DNA of 64,000 nucleotides from an uncultured Phocaeicola sp. (lineage in GTDB: Bacteria > Bacteroidota > Bacteroidia > Bacteroidales > Bacteroidaceae). Below the pieces are notes generated by a model, which worked only from the letters and a program-made list of their open reading frames with translations, searched no databases and was not told the origin of the DNA. The translations under genes and the position numbers were made by a program. How positions within the stretch are numbered: position 1 is the stretch's first letter; each line of letters starts with the position of its first letter. The stretch spans positions 62,001 through 126,000 of the forward strand of contig CALUGI010000003.1 in the NCBI GenBank assembly GCA_944320135.1. The letters are read 5' to 3'. Below are positions 8,595 to 16,961 of the stretch, piece after piece.

Positions 8595-9557
8595 TCACTT
8601 CTTGCCCGCCTGCACCAACGCCTCGCGCAAACGGCTGACTGTTTCCGGAGTCTTCAAGTCTTTCTTTCCCGTCAGAAGGAAGGCGAAATTCTCGGCCAGA
8701 ATTTCTTCCGGATTAATGACGTAGTCCGTGTTCATCCCTACCTGCTCGTAAAAGTCGGCCGCTTGTCCGATGCTATAGACAACCGTCTTCCCGTCCTGCT
8801 GCAAAGGCGTAAGGTTTTCGTTCAGCGGAATCAGCCCCACGCGCATATAGTCGAACAAAGTTTTTCCGTCGTAAGGAGAATCGGTATAAGTCATCATCGT
8901 GCAGTTTTCTTTCTTGCCGTTGACAGTCAGGCTGATATAGCTGTCATAACGGTTGACGTCGGGATTGGATATCCTTTTCTCGATGATGTCTGCCGGGAAA
9001 AGTATCTCTCTGTCCATCACGGCAAACCCGATTGTGCTGTAGGCCGCCTTCTTGAAATCCAAGCTGTTCCGCGTCAATATATGGAAAATTTCATGGGCAA
9101 TCAAAAGAGTGAGGCCGGCATCGTCCAGTTCGCTGAGCGCTTTTTCGCCGATAGCTATCCATCCTTTCCTCGTATAGCCTTGTGCGCCCCCCTCTTCCTT
9201 CATGGTAGTTTTCACGAATACCAGTTCTTTCGGGAAGTGGAGGGACAGCTTTTGCTTCTTGATTTCCGCATCTAACGTTCCGATGCTCTTTGCCACCCGC
9301 TCCTTGTCCTTGTCGCTCCAGTTCAAGGTCTGTTCCATCGCGAAAGCCAGGAGCTTCGATTTCCTCCCCTGTTCCGTCTGCAAGCGCACGTTGATGTCAA
9401 ACTGGTTCCATCCGCGCGTGTATTCGTCGATGTCGGTTATCAGCATCTGCGCCTCGGCTCTTGTAGCGAAGCGGAAAGGGATGTTGGCGTGTGCGGACGC
9501 CGCAACGACAAAAAGGCAGAAGGCTATAGCGAGCAGTGATTTCGGTTTCATATTCAT
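8595..9557 (-). CDS. Secreted HExxH zinc metallopeptidase-like protein
   Basis: I choose the ATG at 9557 (the frame extends to 9614) because it opens a signal peptide (MNMKPKSLLAIAFCLFVVAASAHA), giving about 320 residues. A gluzincin-like site is visible: HEIFH at about residues 155-159 preceded by LTLLIA, and a downstream NPEEILAENFAFLL whose Glu could be the third ligand. The rest has no family I recognise. It probably acts in the periplasm or outside the cell. The substrate is unknown. It is convergent with the AraC gene and appears to be monocistronic. Confidence 0.6.
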   Translation of the reverse strand: MNMKPKSLLAIAFCLFVVAASAHANIPFRFATRAEAQMLITDIDEYTRGWNQFDINVRLQTEQGRKSKLLAFAMEQTLNWSDKDKERVAKSIGTLDAEIKKQKLSLHFPKELVFVKTTMKEEGGAQGYTRKGWIAIGEKALSELDDAGLTLLIAHEIFHILTRNSLDFKKAAYSTIGFAVMDREILFPADIIEKRISNPDVNRYDSYISLTVNGKKENCTMMTYTDSPYDGKTLFDYMRVGLIPLNENLTPLQQDGKTVVYSIGQAADFYEQVGMNTDYVINPEEILAENFAFLLTGKKDLKTPETVSRLREALVQAGKK

Positions 9558-9667
9558 ATCGTTTTGGAGGTTGATAATGTTGTGTTCTCTTTTCAGTCTG
9601 TAAATATAGGACATTATTTTTTCTTATTCCAATATCTCGAAAGGATTTTTTCGCCCAGACAGACGAA

Positions 9668-9766
9668 TCCCGCCGAACGGGAAGGAAAACGCGCACGCGC
9701 TCCGGGCGAAAAGCCTGCGCCTTTCCCTCGAAACGCCCCCGACTTCCCGCCGCTTCCGCCCGGAAA
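9668..9766. repeat. GC-rich phased degenerate units, recA 3' side
   Basis: About four units of some 22 nt with heads GCGCACGCGC, GCCTGCGCC, GCCCCCGAC and GCCCGG, each followed by a pyrimidine core (TCC/TTTCC) and a GAAAA/GAAAC tail. It lies between the peptidase gene and the recA terminator. Confidence 0.45.
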
Positions 9767-9772
9767 ATCAAA

Positions 9773-9808
9773 ATGCCCGAAACTTCCCTCCAAGAAAGTT
9801 CCGGGCAT
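9773..9808 (-). terminator. recA terminator
   Basis: A 13-bp inverted repeat with one mismatch (ATGCCCGGAACTT on the minus strand) followed by a T-rich stretch, 28 bp after the recA stop. Confidence 0.65.
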
Positions 9809-9835
9809 CCGAAAACGACCGTGCGCCAAGACAGG

Positions 9836-10885
9836 TCATTCTTTGTCTTTCAGCGCATCGAATATCAAAGCCTCCAGTTCGTCGGCCAGCTCCGGATTGT
9901 CTTGCACGCACTGCTTGGCCGCATCGCGTCCTTGTCCGAGCTTGGTATCGTTGTAGCTGTACCACGAACCGCTCTTCTTGATAATGCCTAATTCTGCTCC
10001 CAAGTCGATGATTTCACCGCTGCGCGAGATGCCTTCTCCGAACATGATGTCGAACTCCGCCTTGCGGAAAGGAGGCGCCACCTTGTTCTTCACCACCTTC
10101 ACACGCACCTGATTTCCGATAACCTCCTCGCCGTCTTTCAATTGAGACGCCCGACGGATGTCCAAACGCACGGAGGCATAGAATTTCAGCGCGTTGCCGC
10201 CGGTTGTGGTTTCCGGGTTCCCGAACATCACGCCTATCTTCTCGCGCAACTGGTTGATGAAGATGCAAGTGGTATTTGTCTTGCTGATGGCCGAAGTCAT
10301 CTTGCGCAATGCCTGCGACATCAAGCGCGCTTGCAGTCCAACTTTGTTGTCTCCCATGTCGCCTTCAATCTCCGCTTTCGGTGTCAATGCCGCCACAGAG
10401 TCGATAACGATAATGTCGATGGCCGAAGAGCGTATCAGCTGTTCGGCAATCTCAAGCGCCTGCTCGCCGTTGTCCGGTTGTGAAATCCACAGATTGTCGA
10501 TGTCCACCCCCAACTTCGCCGCGTAGAAGCGGTCGAATGCGTGTTCGGCATCAATAAAGGCCGCAATGCCTCCCGCCTTCTGCGCCTCGGCAATGGCATG
10601 GATAGCCAGCGTGGTCTTTCCGGAAGACTCCGGCCCGTAAATCTCGATGATGCGCCCTTTCGGATAGCCTCCCACGCCCAAAGCCGCATTCAGCGCGATG
10701 GAGCCGGTAGGAATCACCTCCACCTCCTGAACATGGTCGTCGCCCATCTTCATGATAGAGCCTTTCCCGAAACTTCTTTCAATCTTGTCCATCGCAGCCT
10801 GCAACGCCTTCAGTTTCTCACTGTTATTGGGTTTTGAAGAGTTGTCTGCTCCCCCTTCAAATTCAAGTTCGTCTTTTTTTGCCAT
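9836..10885 (-). CDS. recA: Recombinase A
   Basis: 349 residues, standard length. RecA forms the ATP-dependent filament for strand exchange and activates LexA self-cleavage. The Walker A is GPESSGKTT near residue 85. Also clear are [44 protein letters not shown], the L2 region [22 protein letters not shown], and [14 protein letters not shown]. The N-terminus has an acidic Bacteroidota-type extension and the C-terminus is acidic ([15 protein letters not shown]). It is last in a three-gene minus-strand run after carboxynorspermidine dehydrogenase and bcp, 40 bp after bcp, and has its own terminator. Confidence 0.97.
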   Translation of the reverse strand: MAKKDELEFEGGADNSSKPNNSEKLKALQAAMDKIERSFGKGSIMKMGDDHVQEVEVIPTGSIALNAALGVGGYPKGRIIEIYGPESSGKTTLAIHAIAEAQKAGGIAAFIDAEHAFDRFYAAKLGVDIDNLWISQPDNGEQALEIAEQLIRSSAIDIIVIDSVAALTPKAEIEGDMGDNKVGLQARLMSQALRKMTSAISKTNTTCIFINQLREKIGVMFGNPETTTGGNALKFYASVRLDIRRASQLKDGEEVIGNQVRVKVVKNKVAPPFRKAEFDIMFGEGISRSGEIIDLGAELGIIKKSGSWYSYNDTKLGQGRDAAKQCVQDNPELADELEALIFDALKDKE

Positions 10886-10925
10886 TATGCTGTGAGTTTA
10901 TTAAATTCCGAGTTCACGAAGATGC

Positions 10926-11387
10926 TCATTTCAGTATTTGTGCGGCATGGTCTTTCGTCTTCACCTCTTTCGGAGAGATGACGCGCTCGATAATGCCGTC
11001 CTCGTTCACGATAAAAGTGGTGCGGAACGTGCCCATGTATTTGCGCCCGCACATGCTCTTTTCTCCCCATGCTCCGAATTCTTCGGTCAGTTTGTGTTCC
11101 GTATCCGCTATCAACGTAAAGGGAAGCTGGTTCTTCTCGATAAACTTCTGGTGCGACTTGGCGTCGTTGATGCTCACGCCAATCACCTCATAACCCGCCT
11201 TGCGCAGTTCTTCATAGTTGTCGCGCAAGTTGCAGGCCTGCGCCGTACAACCGGAAGTCATGTCCTTCGGATAGAAATAAAGCACCACTTTCTTTCCTTT
11301 ATAGTCACTCAGATGTATTTCTTTCCCGTTCTCGTCCAATCCGAGGAAGTCGGGAGCTTTGTCTCCAACGTTCATGTTCTCAGCCAA
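10926..11387 (-). CDS. bcp: Thioredoxin-dependent thiol peroxidase (Bcp/PrxQ)
   Basis: 153 residues, normal for Bcp. It reduces hydroperoxides in the cytosol using thioredoxin. The active site FYPKDMTSGCTAQACNLR near residues 38-55 has the peroxidatic Cys and, five residues on, a second Cys, the CxxxxC arrangement of atypical two-Cys PrxQ. Other family features are GDKAPDFLGLDENGK, VIGVSINDAKSHQKF, FTLIADTEHKLTEEFGAWGEK and TFIVNEDGIIERVI. It sits between carboxynorspermidine dehydrogenase and recA, spaced 62 and 40 bp, so co-transcription is likely. Confidence 0.95.
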   Translation of the reverse strand: MAENMNVGDKAPDFLGLDENGKEIHLSDYKGKKVVLYFYPKDMTSGCTAQACNLRDNYEELRKAGYEVIGVSINDAKSHQKFIEKNQLPFTLIADTEHKLTEEFGAWGEKSMCGRKYMGTFRTTFIVNEDGIIERVISPKEVKTKDHAAQILK

Positions 11388-11449
11388 TAGTTAACAGTTA
11401 AAAATTAATAGTTGACACTTTATTATTGTCCTTGATCAATTGTTCATGA

Positions 11450-12643
11450 TTACAGTTCCAAATCACCGTCGAACACCTCATGCCACGGAAGGCCGTTCTT
11501 GTTCAGTTCGTCCATGAACGGGTCCGGATCAAATTCTTCTACGTTCCATACGCCCGGACGCTTCCAAAGTCCCTTCAAGAACATCATGGCTCCGATCATC
11601 GCCGGCACTCCTGTGGTATAACTTACGCCCTGCATACCCGTTTCCTTGTAGGCCGCCTGATGCGAGCAGTTGTTATATACATAATAGGTGCGTTCCTTTC
11701 CATCCTTGATACCGCGAATGCGGCAGCCGATGGAGGTCTCCCCTTCATAATTCTCGCCCAGATCTTGCGGATTGGGCAGCACGGCTTTCAAGAACTGGAG
11801 CGGCACGATTTCCATACCGTTGTAGTTGATTGGCTGGATGCTTGCCATGCCTATATCCTGAATCACGCGCAGATGAGTCAGATACTCCTGTCCGAACGTC
11901 ATCCAGAAACGGGCTCGCTTGATGGTCGGGAAGTTCTTCACCAACGACTCCAGTTCTTCGTGATACAGCAGATACGAGTCGCGCGGGCCGATGTTCGGAT
12001 AAGTCAATGCTTTGTGGAACTCCAGAGGCTTAGTCGTCACCCACTTTCCGTCTTCATAGTAGCGTCCGTTTTGAGTAATCTCGCGGATGTTGATTTCAGG
12101 GTTGAAGTTCGTAGCGAAAGCCTTATGATGATTTCCCGCGTTGCAGTCCACAATGTCAAGATATTGTATTTCGTCGAAATGATGCTTCGCTGCGTATGCG
12201 GTATAGACTCCGCTCACTCCCGGATCAAACCCGCATCCGAGAATAGCGGTCAGTCCGGCATCTTCAAAACGCTTCTTATAGGCCCACTGCCAGCTGTACT
12301 CGAAGTGCGCCACATCCTTCGGCTCATAGTTTGCCGTGTCCAGATAGTTCACCCCGCTTTTCAGGCAGGCTTCCATAATAGTGAGGTCTTGATAAGGAAG
12401 GGCCACGTTAATAACGATTTCGGGGTTGAAGCTGTTGAATAAAGCCACCAGCTCGTCCACGCTGTCCGCGTCTACCTTGGCAGTCCTGATGCCCGGATTG
12501 CCGATCGCTTTCACTATCGCGTCACATTTCGACTGGGTGCGGCTGGCAATCATAATTTCAGTGAAAACTTCAGGATGCTGAGCCACTTTGTGTGCAACAA
12601 CGGTACCTACGCCGCCTGCACCGATAATCAATACTTTACTCAT
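11450..12643 (-). CDS. Carboxynorspermidine dehydrogenase (saccharopine dehydrogenase family)
   Basis: 397 residues. It carries a Rossmann N-terminus (VLIIGAGGVGTVVAHK) and a saccharopine-dehydrogenase body with VINVALPYQDLTIMEACLKS, GVNYLDTANYEP, ILGCGFDPGVSGVYTAYA and DIVDCNAGNHH. Bacteroidota proteins of this type condense putrescine or diaminopropane with aspartate semialdehyde to carboxy(nor)spermidine, the first step of their spermidine route. The decarboxylase partner is not in the window. It is the first gene of the run with bcp and recA. A minus-strand -7 box TATCTTTG lies at 12696-12689. Confidence 0.88.
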   Translation of the reverse strand: MSKVLIIGAGGVGTVVAHKVAQHPEVFTEIMIASRTQSKCDAIVKAIGNPGIRTAKVDADSVDELVALFNSFNPEIVINVALPYQDLTIMEACLKSGVNYLDTANYEPKDVAHFEYSWQWAYKKRFEDAGLTAILGCGFDPGVSGVYTAYAAKHHFDEIQYLDIVDCNAGNHHKAFATNFNPEINIREITQNGRYYEDGKWVTTKPLEFHKALTYPNIGPRDSYLLYHEELESLVKNFPTIKRARFWMTFGQEYLTHLRVIQDIGMASIQPINYNGMEIVPLQFLKAVLPNPQDLGENYEGETSIGCRIRGIKDGKERTYYVYNNCSHQAAYKETGMQGVSYTTGVPAMIGAMMFLKGLWKRPGVWNVEEFDPDPFMDELNKNGLPWHEVFDGDLEL

Positions 12644-12688
12644 TTCGGATAAAAATTTTACGCCCGGTAAACGCTACCGTTCAATATG

Positions 12689-12746
12689 CAAAGATATGAA
12701 ATTATTCTAAACCACATGCAGTATTCGAAATATATCCGTATTTTTG
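12689..12746. promoter_or_regulatory. Opposed -7 boxes for the carboxynorspermidine dehydrogenase and META genes
   Basis: Minus-strand TATCTTTG (12696-12689) lies 46 bp before the dehydrogenase ATG. Plus-strand TATTTTTG (12739-12746) is 175 bp before the META gene. Neither has a TTTG at the -33 spacing. Confidence 0.4.
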
Positions 12747-12772
12747 CAGAAGAACGGCTTGCGACGGAAACG

Positions 12773-12890
12773 CTCCGTCAGAAGGCGTCAAAAGCGGCGG
12801 GCTTTCCGGCCGGATTAGCCCGGATTTCCGGAAAAGGCGGGCGGATTTGAATGCAGTCTCCGCCAGTCGGGAAAACGAAGGCTTCCGCAT
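12773..12890. repeat. GC-rich phased degenerate units in the META gene leader
   Basis: Between the plus -7 box and the META ATG there are about four units of 19-22 nt with heads GGCGGGC, GCCCGG, GGCGGGCGG and TTTCCGG cores. The segment 12795-12850 is clearest. Confidence 0.45.
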
Positions 12891-12920
12891 TTTTTTAACC
12901 AAAAACTATAACTAAAGATT

Positions 12921-13721
12921 ATGAAAAGAGCAACGATTTGCGCGGCCGCTTTTGCCGCATTGTGCATGACGAGTTGCGGAACCGGAAAGAAAGCGGTTTC
13001 GATAACGGATTTCTCCGGCGTATGGAACATCGTGAGCGTGAAAGGAGAAACAGTGGACGCAGAAGAAACCCCTTACCTCAACTTCGACCAAAAGACGAAC
13101 CGCGTTTACGGACATGCCGGATGCAACCGACTGATGGGCAGCTATCATGTAGACTCGCTGAATGCGGGAAAAGTGAAATTCGGGCAAATGATGACCACTA
13201 AAATGATGTGCCCTGAGATGAACCTTGAACGGAATGTGCTCGACGCGCTGAACAAAACGGAAGGGTTTGTCCAAACAGGCGACACGATAGAACTGAAAGA
13301 TGCCGGCAACAACCGGGTGATGACCTTGCAAAAGCGCGTGAAACCGGAGCTGGTGCTTAAAGACTTGGCCGGAAGATGGATTGTCACGAACATCGGCTCC
13401 GTAGCCGTCGGCGAAGTGGAACGCACCCCCGAACTGAATTTCGACATGGCAGAAAAGCGAGTACACGGCAATGCCAGCTGCAACACCATCAACGGCAGTT
13501 TCTCGCAGGAAGAAGGAAAGCCCGCTTCGCTGCGTTTCTCGCAAATGATATCCACGATGATGGCATGCCCCAACATGGAAACGGAAGGAAACATCCTGAA
13601 AGCTCTCAACCAAGTGCGCAGCTTTGACTGCGGAGAAGAAGACAACACCGTCGTCCTGCTCGATGAAAACGGTTACCCTGTCCTGACCTTGTCGCGCGCA
13701 GAAAGCCAAACCGCCGAGTAG
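12921..13721 (+). CDS. Lipoprotein with two tandem META (HslJ-like) domains
   Basis: 266 residues. A lipoprotein signal peptide ends in MTSCG (Cys at residue 17). Two copies of a META domain follow, about residues 34-135 and 148-260, each with the same landmarks: GVWNIVSVKG / GRWIVTNIGS, LNFDQKTNRVYGHAGCNRLMG / LNFDMAEKRVHGNASCNTING, and a KFGQMMTTKMMCPEM / RFSQMISTMMACPNM motif. Such domains occur in envelope stress proteins. No enzymatic role is known. It probably sits on the periplasmic or outer face of a membrane. It stands alone on the plus strand. Confidence 0.85.
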   Translation: MKRATICAAAFAALCMTSCGTGKKAVSITDFSGVWNIVSVKGETVDAEETPYLNFDQKTNRVYGHAGCNRLMGSYHVDSLNAGKVKFGQMMTTKMMCPEMNLERNVLDALNKTEGFVQTGDTIELKDAGNNRVMTLQKRVKPELVLKDLAGRWIVTNIGSVAVGEVERTPELNFDMAEKRVHGNASCNTINGSFSQEEGKPASLRFSQMISTMMACPNMETEGNILKALNQVRSFDCGEEDNTVVLLDENGYPVLTLSRAESQTAE

Positions 13722-13770
13722 CGTAAACCGCTTTATCTGCAAAAGGCTCGCGAAAATCAAATAAAAACGC

Positions 13771-13778
13771 TATCTTTG
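13771..13778 (+). promoter_or_regulatory. purT -7 box
   Basis: TATCTTTG lies 31 bp upstream of the purT ATG. No TTTG is at the -33 spacing. Confidence 0.45.
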
Positions 13779-13809
13779 CAAAAGACACACGTATTAAAAT
13801 CAAACAATT

Positions 13810-14976
13810 ATGACTAAAAAAATACTTTTGCTGGGCTCCGGAGAATTGGGCAAGGAGTTTGTCATTGCCGCCAAACGGTTAGGACAGTATGTAATTGCAT
13901 GCGACTCGTATGAAGGCGCGCCCGCCATGCAGGTGGCCGATGCCTGCGAGGTGTTCAGCATGCTCGACGGAGAGGCGTTGGACCGCGTGGTAGCCAAGTA
14001 CCGCCCCGACATAATCGTGCCGGAAATCGAAGCCATCCGCACCGAAAGGCTTTACCATCTTGAAAAGGAAGGCATACAAGTGGTGCCGAGCGCACGCGCC
14101 GTAAACTACACGATGAACCGCAAGGCAATACGCGATTTGGCAGCCAAGGAGTTAGGTTTGAAGACGGCAAAGTACTTCTACGCCACTTCATTCGAAGAAC
14201 TGAAAGAAGCCGCCGAAAAAATAGGCTATCCGTGCGTCATCAAGCCGCTCATGTCGTCCTCCGGGAAAGGCCAGTCGGTAGCGAAAGGCCCGGAAGACCT
14301 CCAGTATTCATGGGATTACGGATGCCACGGCAGCCGAGGCGACATCAAGGAACTGATTGTAGAAGAGTTCATTCGCTTCGACAGCGAAATCACCCTCCTT
14401 ACCGTTACTCAAAAGAACGGGCCGACCTTGTTCTGCCCTCCTATCGGGCACGTGCAGAAAGGCGGAGACTATCGCGAGAGTTTCCAACCGGCCCGCATTG
14501 CTCCCGAACACCTCGCCGAAGCGCAACGCATGGCAGCCAAAGTGACGGAAGCCCTGACAGGATACGGCTTGTGGGGAGTTGAGTTCTTCTTGAGCCACGA
14601 AAACGGCGTCTATTTCTCCGAACTTTCTCCGCGTCCCCACGATACGGGAATGGTAACTCTGGCCAACACGCAGAATCTGAACGAGTTCGAGCTGCATCTG
14701 TATGCGGTGCTTGGACTTCCGATTCCCGGAATTTCCTTGGAGCACATCGGAGCAAGCGCAGTGATTTTGTCACCGATAGCTGACAAGACCCCGCACTACA
14801 AAGGGGAAGAGTTGGTATGTTCGCAACCGAATACCTACCTGCGCATTTTCGGCAAGCCGACCACTCGTCTGAACCGCCGCATGGGAGTAGTGGTATGCTA
14901 CGACAAGGTGGGAGAAGACTTGAACGCATTGCGCGACAAATGCAAGTCGCTGGCTTCCAAAGTCGAAGTCTATTGA
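13810..14976 (+). CDS. purT: Formate-dependent phosphoribosylglycinamide formyltransferase (PurT)
   Basis: 388 residues, the usual PurT length. It converts GAR, formate and ATP to FGAR in purine synthesis. The ATP-grasp enzyme shows the N-terminal [20 protein letters not shown], substrate loop [31 protein letters not shown], the phosphate loop [11 protein letters not shown], the metal-binding [19 protein letters not shown] and [14 protein letters not shown]. The C-terminal [19 protein letters not shown] is also typical. A strong terminator follows. purL, a later step, lies 2 kb away on the other strand. Confidence 0.95.
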   Translation: MTKKILLLGSGELGKEFVIAAKRLGQYVIACDSYEGAPAMQVADACEVFSMLDGEALDRVVAKYRPDIIVPEIEAIRTERLYHLEKEGIQVVPSARAVNYTMNRKAIRDLAAKELGLKTAKYFYATSFEELKEAAEKIGYPCVIKPLMSSSGKGQSVAKGPEDLQYSWDYGCHGSRGDIKELIVEEFIRFDSEITLLTVTQKNGPTLFCPPIGHVQKGGDYRESFQPARIAPEHLAEAQRMAAKVTEALTGYGLWGVEFFLSHENGVYFSELSPRPHDTGMVTLANTQNLNEFELHLYAVLGLPIPGISLEHIGASAVILSPIADKTPHYKGEELVCSQPNTYLRIFGKPTTRLNRRMGVVVCYDKVGEDLNALRDKCKSLASKVEVY

Positions 14977-14999
14977 CAACCCCACACCAACACATTTCG

Positions 15000-15040
15000 G
15001 TTCATACGGACAATTTCGTGTCAGTCCGTATGAACTTTTT
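15000..15040 (+). terminator. purT terminator
   Basis: A 12-bp perfect stem (GTTCATACGGAC with GTCCGTATGAAC) with a 12-nt loop and a following T5, 24 bp after the purT stop. Confidence 0.85.
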
Positions 15041-15140
15041 ATTACCGCCTCCGGAAAGCAATTCTTGACATAAGTCATGAAAAACGGGGGCGGCTTTTCG
15101 TTTTTAAGGGTTTGCCGGACATGATTGCAAAGGGAAGGCT

Positions 15141-15148
15141 TATATTTG
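15141..15148 (+). promoter_or_regulatory. -7 box of the orphan 83-aa gene
   Basis: TATATTTG lies 25 bp upstream of the ATG. The nearest TTTG (15111-15114) is 26 bp away, longer than the usual 19-21 spacer. Confidence 0.5.
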
Positions 15149-15173
15149 CAGCGCAAAACCAAACTAAACTACA

Positions 15174-15425
15174 ATGACAGAAAACAAAACTGTAAAGTAC
15201 CACATTCCTCAACAAGGAATCTACATGTACGCTCGTGTACGCGACGGAAAAAACGGAATGATTGTGCTGAACAGCACTGACTGCGAGCAAGTCTTGGAGG
15301 CTGAATACTACAAGCCGCTGACCAAAGAGTGCAAGACAGGCAAGGAAATCTCTACCGGAAAAACGGTCGACTTCTCCGAGAACCTGACACTTTCTCCGCG
15401 AAAATCATTAATCATTGAGTTTTAA
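15174..15425 (+). CDS. Orphan cyclomaltodextrinase C-terminal-like domain protein (83 aa)
   Basis: The 83 residues match, from memory of SusA-type neopullulanases, only their C-terminal beta-sandwich: GIYMYARVRDGKNGMIVLN, then CEQVLEAEYYKPL, EISTGKTVDF and the terminal LTLSPRKSLIIEF. There is no signal peptide and no GH13 barrel upstream. The 197 bp before the ATG hold only the purT terminator and a -7 box. The gene has its own promoter-like box and a good terminator, so it looks like a separately expressed domain and not a fresh truncation. The function is unknown. It could bind glycogen or another alpha-glucan in the cytosol. Confidence 0.7.
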   Translation: MTENKTVKYHIPQQGIYMYARVRDGKNGMIVLNSTDCEQVLEAEYYKPLTKECKTGKEISTGKTVDFSENLTLSPRKSLIIEF

Positions 15426-15449
15426 AAGAAAAATTTCAAACCGACAGCA

Positions 15450-15496
15450 AAGCGAAGGACGAGGCATCACCGCCCGGTTCTTCGCTTCGTTTTTTT
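15450..15496 (+). terminator. Terminator of the 83-aa gene
   Basis: AAGCGAAG pairs with CTTCGCTT over a 22-nt loop and is followed by CG and T7. Confidence 0.75.
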
Positions 15497-15497
15497 A

Positions 15498-15568
15498 AAG
15501 CGCCGCCGCATTCCGGCAAAAACACGGCCCCCTTTCCGAAACAAACGTCCGCCTTTTCGCGTCAGAGG
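15498..15568. repeat. GC-rich phased degenerate units between two terminators
   Basis: About three units of some 23 nt with heads GCGCCGCCGC, ACGGCCCCC and GTCCGCC, cores TTCC/TTTCC and tails AAAAAC/AAACAAAC. Confidence 0.45.
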
Positions 15569-15572
15569 GGAT

Positions 15573-15613
15573 AAAAAAGCAAGGAGGATACGCCCGAAAC
15601 GCATCCTCCTTGC
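15573..15613 (-). terminator. ilvE terminator
   Basis: An 11-bp perfect stem GCAAGGAGGAT/ATCCTCCTTGC with a minus-strand T6 tail, 30 bp after the ilvE stop. Confidence 0.85.
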
Positions 15614-15642
15614 TTTTATTCCGACAGCCAAACAACCGTCCG

Positions 15643-16668
15643 TCAGTCAAGCACAGTCACCCATCCGTATGGATCCGGCTCGTCGCCATATTGGATGGCG
15701 CGGAGTTTGGTGTACAGCTTCTCGCTGACAGGGCCCGGCTTTCCGTCTTTGGCAATGACATACGACTTGTGGTTCTCCAAATCGTCGATACGCTCTATCG
15801 GACTGATTACGGCAGCTGTTCCGCAAGCGCCGGCTTCTTCGAAAGTGGTCAGTTCTTCTTCCGGAATAGGACGACGCTCTACTTTCAGCCCCATGTCTTC
15901 AGCCAACTGCATCAGGCTACGGTTGGTGATAGAAGGCAGGATGGAAGTCGACAGCGGAGTGATGTAAGTGTTGTCCTTGATGCCGAAAAAGTTGGCGGCT
16001 CCGCATTCGTCGATATACTTCTTTTCCTTCGCGTCCAAATAAAACTCGCTGGCATAGCCTGCATCGTGAGCCATTTTGTTGGCTCGAAGGCTGGCAGCGT
16101 AGTTTCCGCCCACTTTGTACGTACCTGTGCCGAGCGGAGCCGCACGGTCGAACTGGCGGATGATTACATACGGGTTGGTGGCAAATCCGCCTTTGAAATA
16201 CGGGCCTACCGGAGTGACGAACACCACAAACAGATATTCTTTTGCAGGATGCACGCCCACCTGCGCGCCCGTTCCGATGAGCAGCGGACGTATGTAGAGC
16301 GACGCTCCGCTCTCGTATGGCGGAATAAAACGCTCGTTGGCTTTCACCACTTTCTTCACAGCCTCGCAGAATGTTTCCGTCGGCAGCTCAGGCATCAAGA
16401 TTCCCCTGCACGTGCTTTGCAGACGCTCCGCGTTGGCCTCCGGACGGAAGATGCGGATTTTTCCGTCTTTTCCGCGATAGGCTTTCAATCCTTCGAAGGC
16501 TTCCTGCCCGTAATGGAGACAGGTAGCAGCCATGTGAATGTTCAAAGTTTCCTCCGAACAAAGTTCCAGTTCCCCCCATTTTCCGTCGCGATAATAGCAC
16601 CGCACGTTGTAATCCGTCTTCATATAACCGAACGACAGATTCGACCAGTCAATTTCTTTCATTGTCAT
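15643..16668 (-). CDS. ilvE: Branched-chain amino acid aminotransferase
   Basis: 341 residues, class IV PLP enzyme. It transfers the amino group between glutamate and the keto acids of Leu, Ile and Val. Landmarks are GQEAFEGLKAYRGKDGKIRIFRP-type text (here split as YGQEAFEGLKAYRGKDG and IRIFRPEANAERLQ), RPLLIGTGAQVGV, the PLP-lysine region GTGTYKVGGNYAAS, the ECGAANFFGIKDN segment, and TFEEAGACGTAAVISPIERI near the C-terminus. It is transcribed alone from a consensus promoter 200 bp upstream whose -33 box touches the purL terminator. The leader of about 195 nt contains GC-rich phased units, no obvious leader peptide. Confidence 0.95.
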   Translation of the reverse strand: MTMKEIDWSNLSFGYMKTDYNVRCYYRDGKWGELELCSEETLNIHMAATCLHYGQEAFEGLKAYRGKDGKIRIFRPEANAERLQSTCRGILMPELPTETFCEAVKKVVKANERFIPPYESGASLYIRPLLIGTGAQVGVHPAKEYLFVVFVTPVGPYFKGGFATNPYVIIRQFDRAAPLGTGTYKVGGNYAASLRANKMAHDAGYASEFYLDAKEKKYIDECGAANFFGIKDNTYITPLSTSILPSITNRSLMQLAEDMGLKVERRPIPEEELTTFEEAGACGTAAVISPIERIDDLENHKSYVIAKDGKPGPVSEKLYTKLRAIQYGDEPDPYGWVTVLD

Positions 16669-16731
16669 ATTGCATTAAGTGTTTTCCTTTTCCAAAATCC
16701 CGGACAACCGCATCTCCCTCTCTCTGAAACT

Positions 16732-16810
16732 ACGGCGCGTTTTCACGAAAACATGCGCGCGTTTCATTCCGAACAGGCGCGCATTCGTGCCGGAATGCGC
16801 GGACATTTGA
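16732..16810. repeat. GC-rich phased degenerate units in the ilvE leader
   Basis: Four units with heads GGCGCG, GCGCGCG, GCGCGC and GCGCGG repeat every 20-22 nt, each with TTTC or ATTC and a GAAAAC/GAACAG/GGAAT tail. They lie between the ilvE -7 box and its ATG, so they are probably transcribed. Confidence 0.5.
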
Positions 16811-16869
16811 ATGTCAGATTTATCGGCAAAAGAAATTACAGATGTCCGCCTTTCTCTCTTGAGAGATAG

Positions 16870-16901
16870 CAAAAGTACATTTTTTTGGCAAATAAAACAA
16901 A
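16870..16901 (-). promoter_or_regulatory. ilvE promoter
   Basis: Minus-strand TTTG (16901-16898), 20-bp spacer, TACTTTTG (16877-16870) fits the consensus. The -33 element overlaps the end of the purL terminator. Confidence 0.7.
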
Positions 16902-16938
16902 AGGTCGGGAACTTTTTGCCAAGATTCCCGACCTTTAA
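16900..16938 (-). terminator. purL terminator
   Basis: A 10-12 bp stem (AAAGGTCGGGAA with TTCCCGACCTTT) followed on the minus strand by TTTTG, 24 bp after the purL stop. Confidence 0.8.
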
Positions 16939-16961
16939 TTATGAGAAGCTATAAAAAACTT

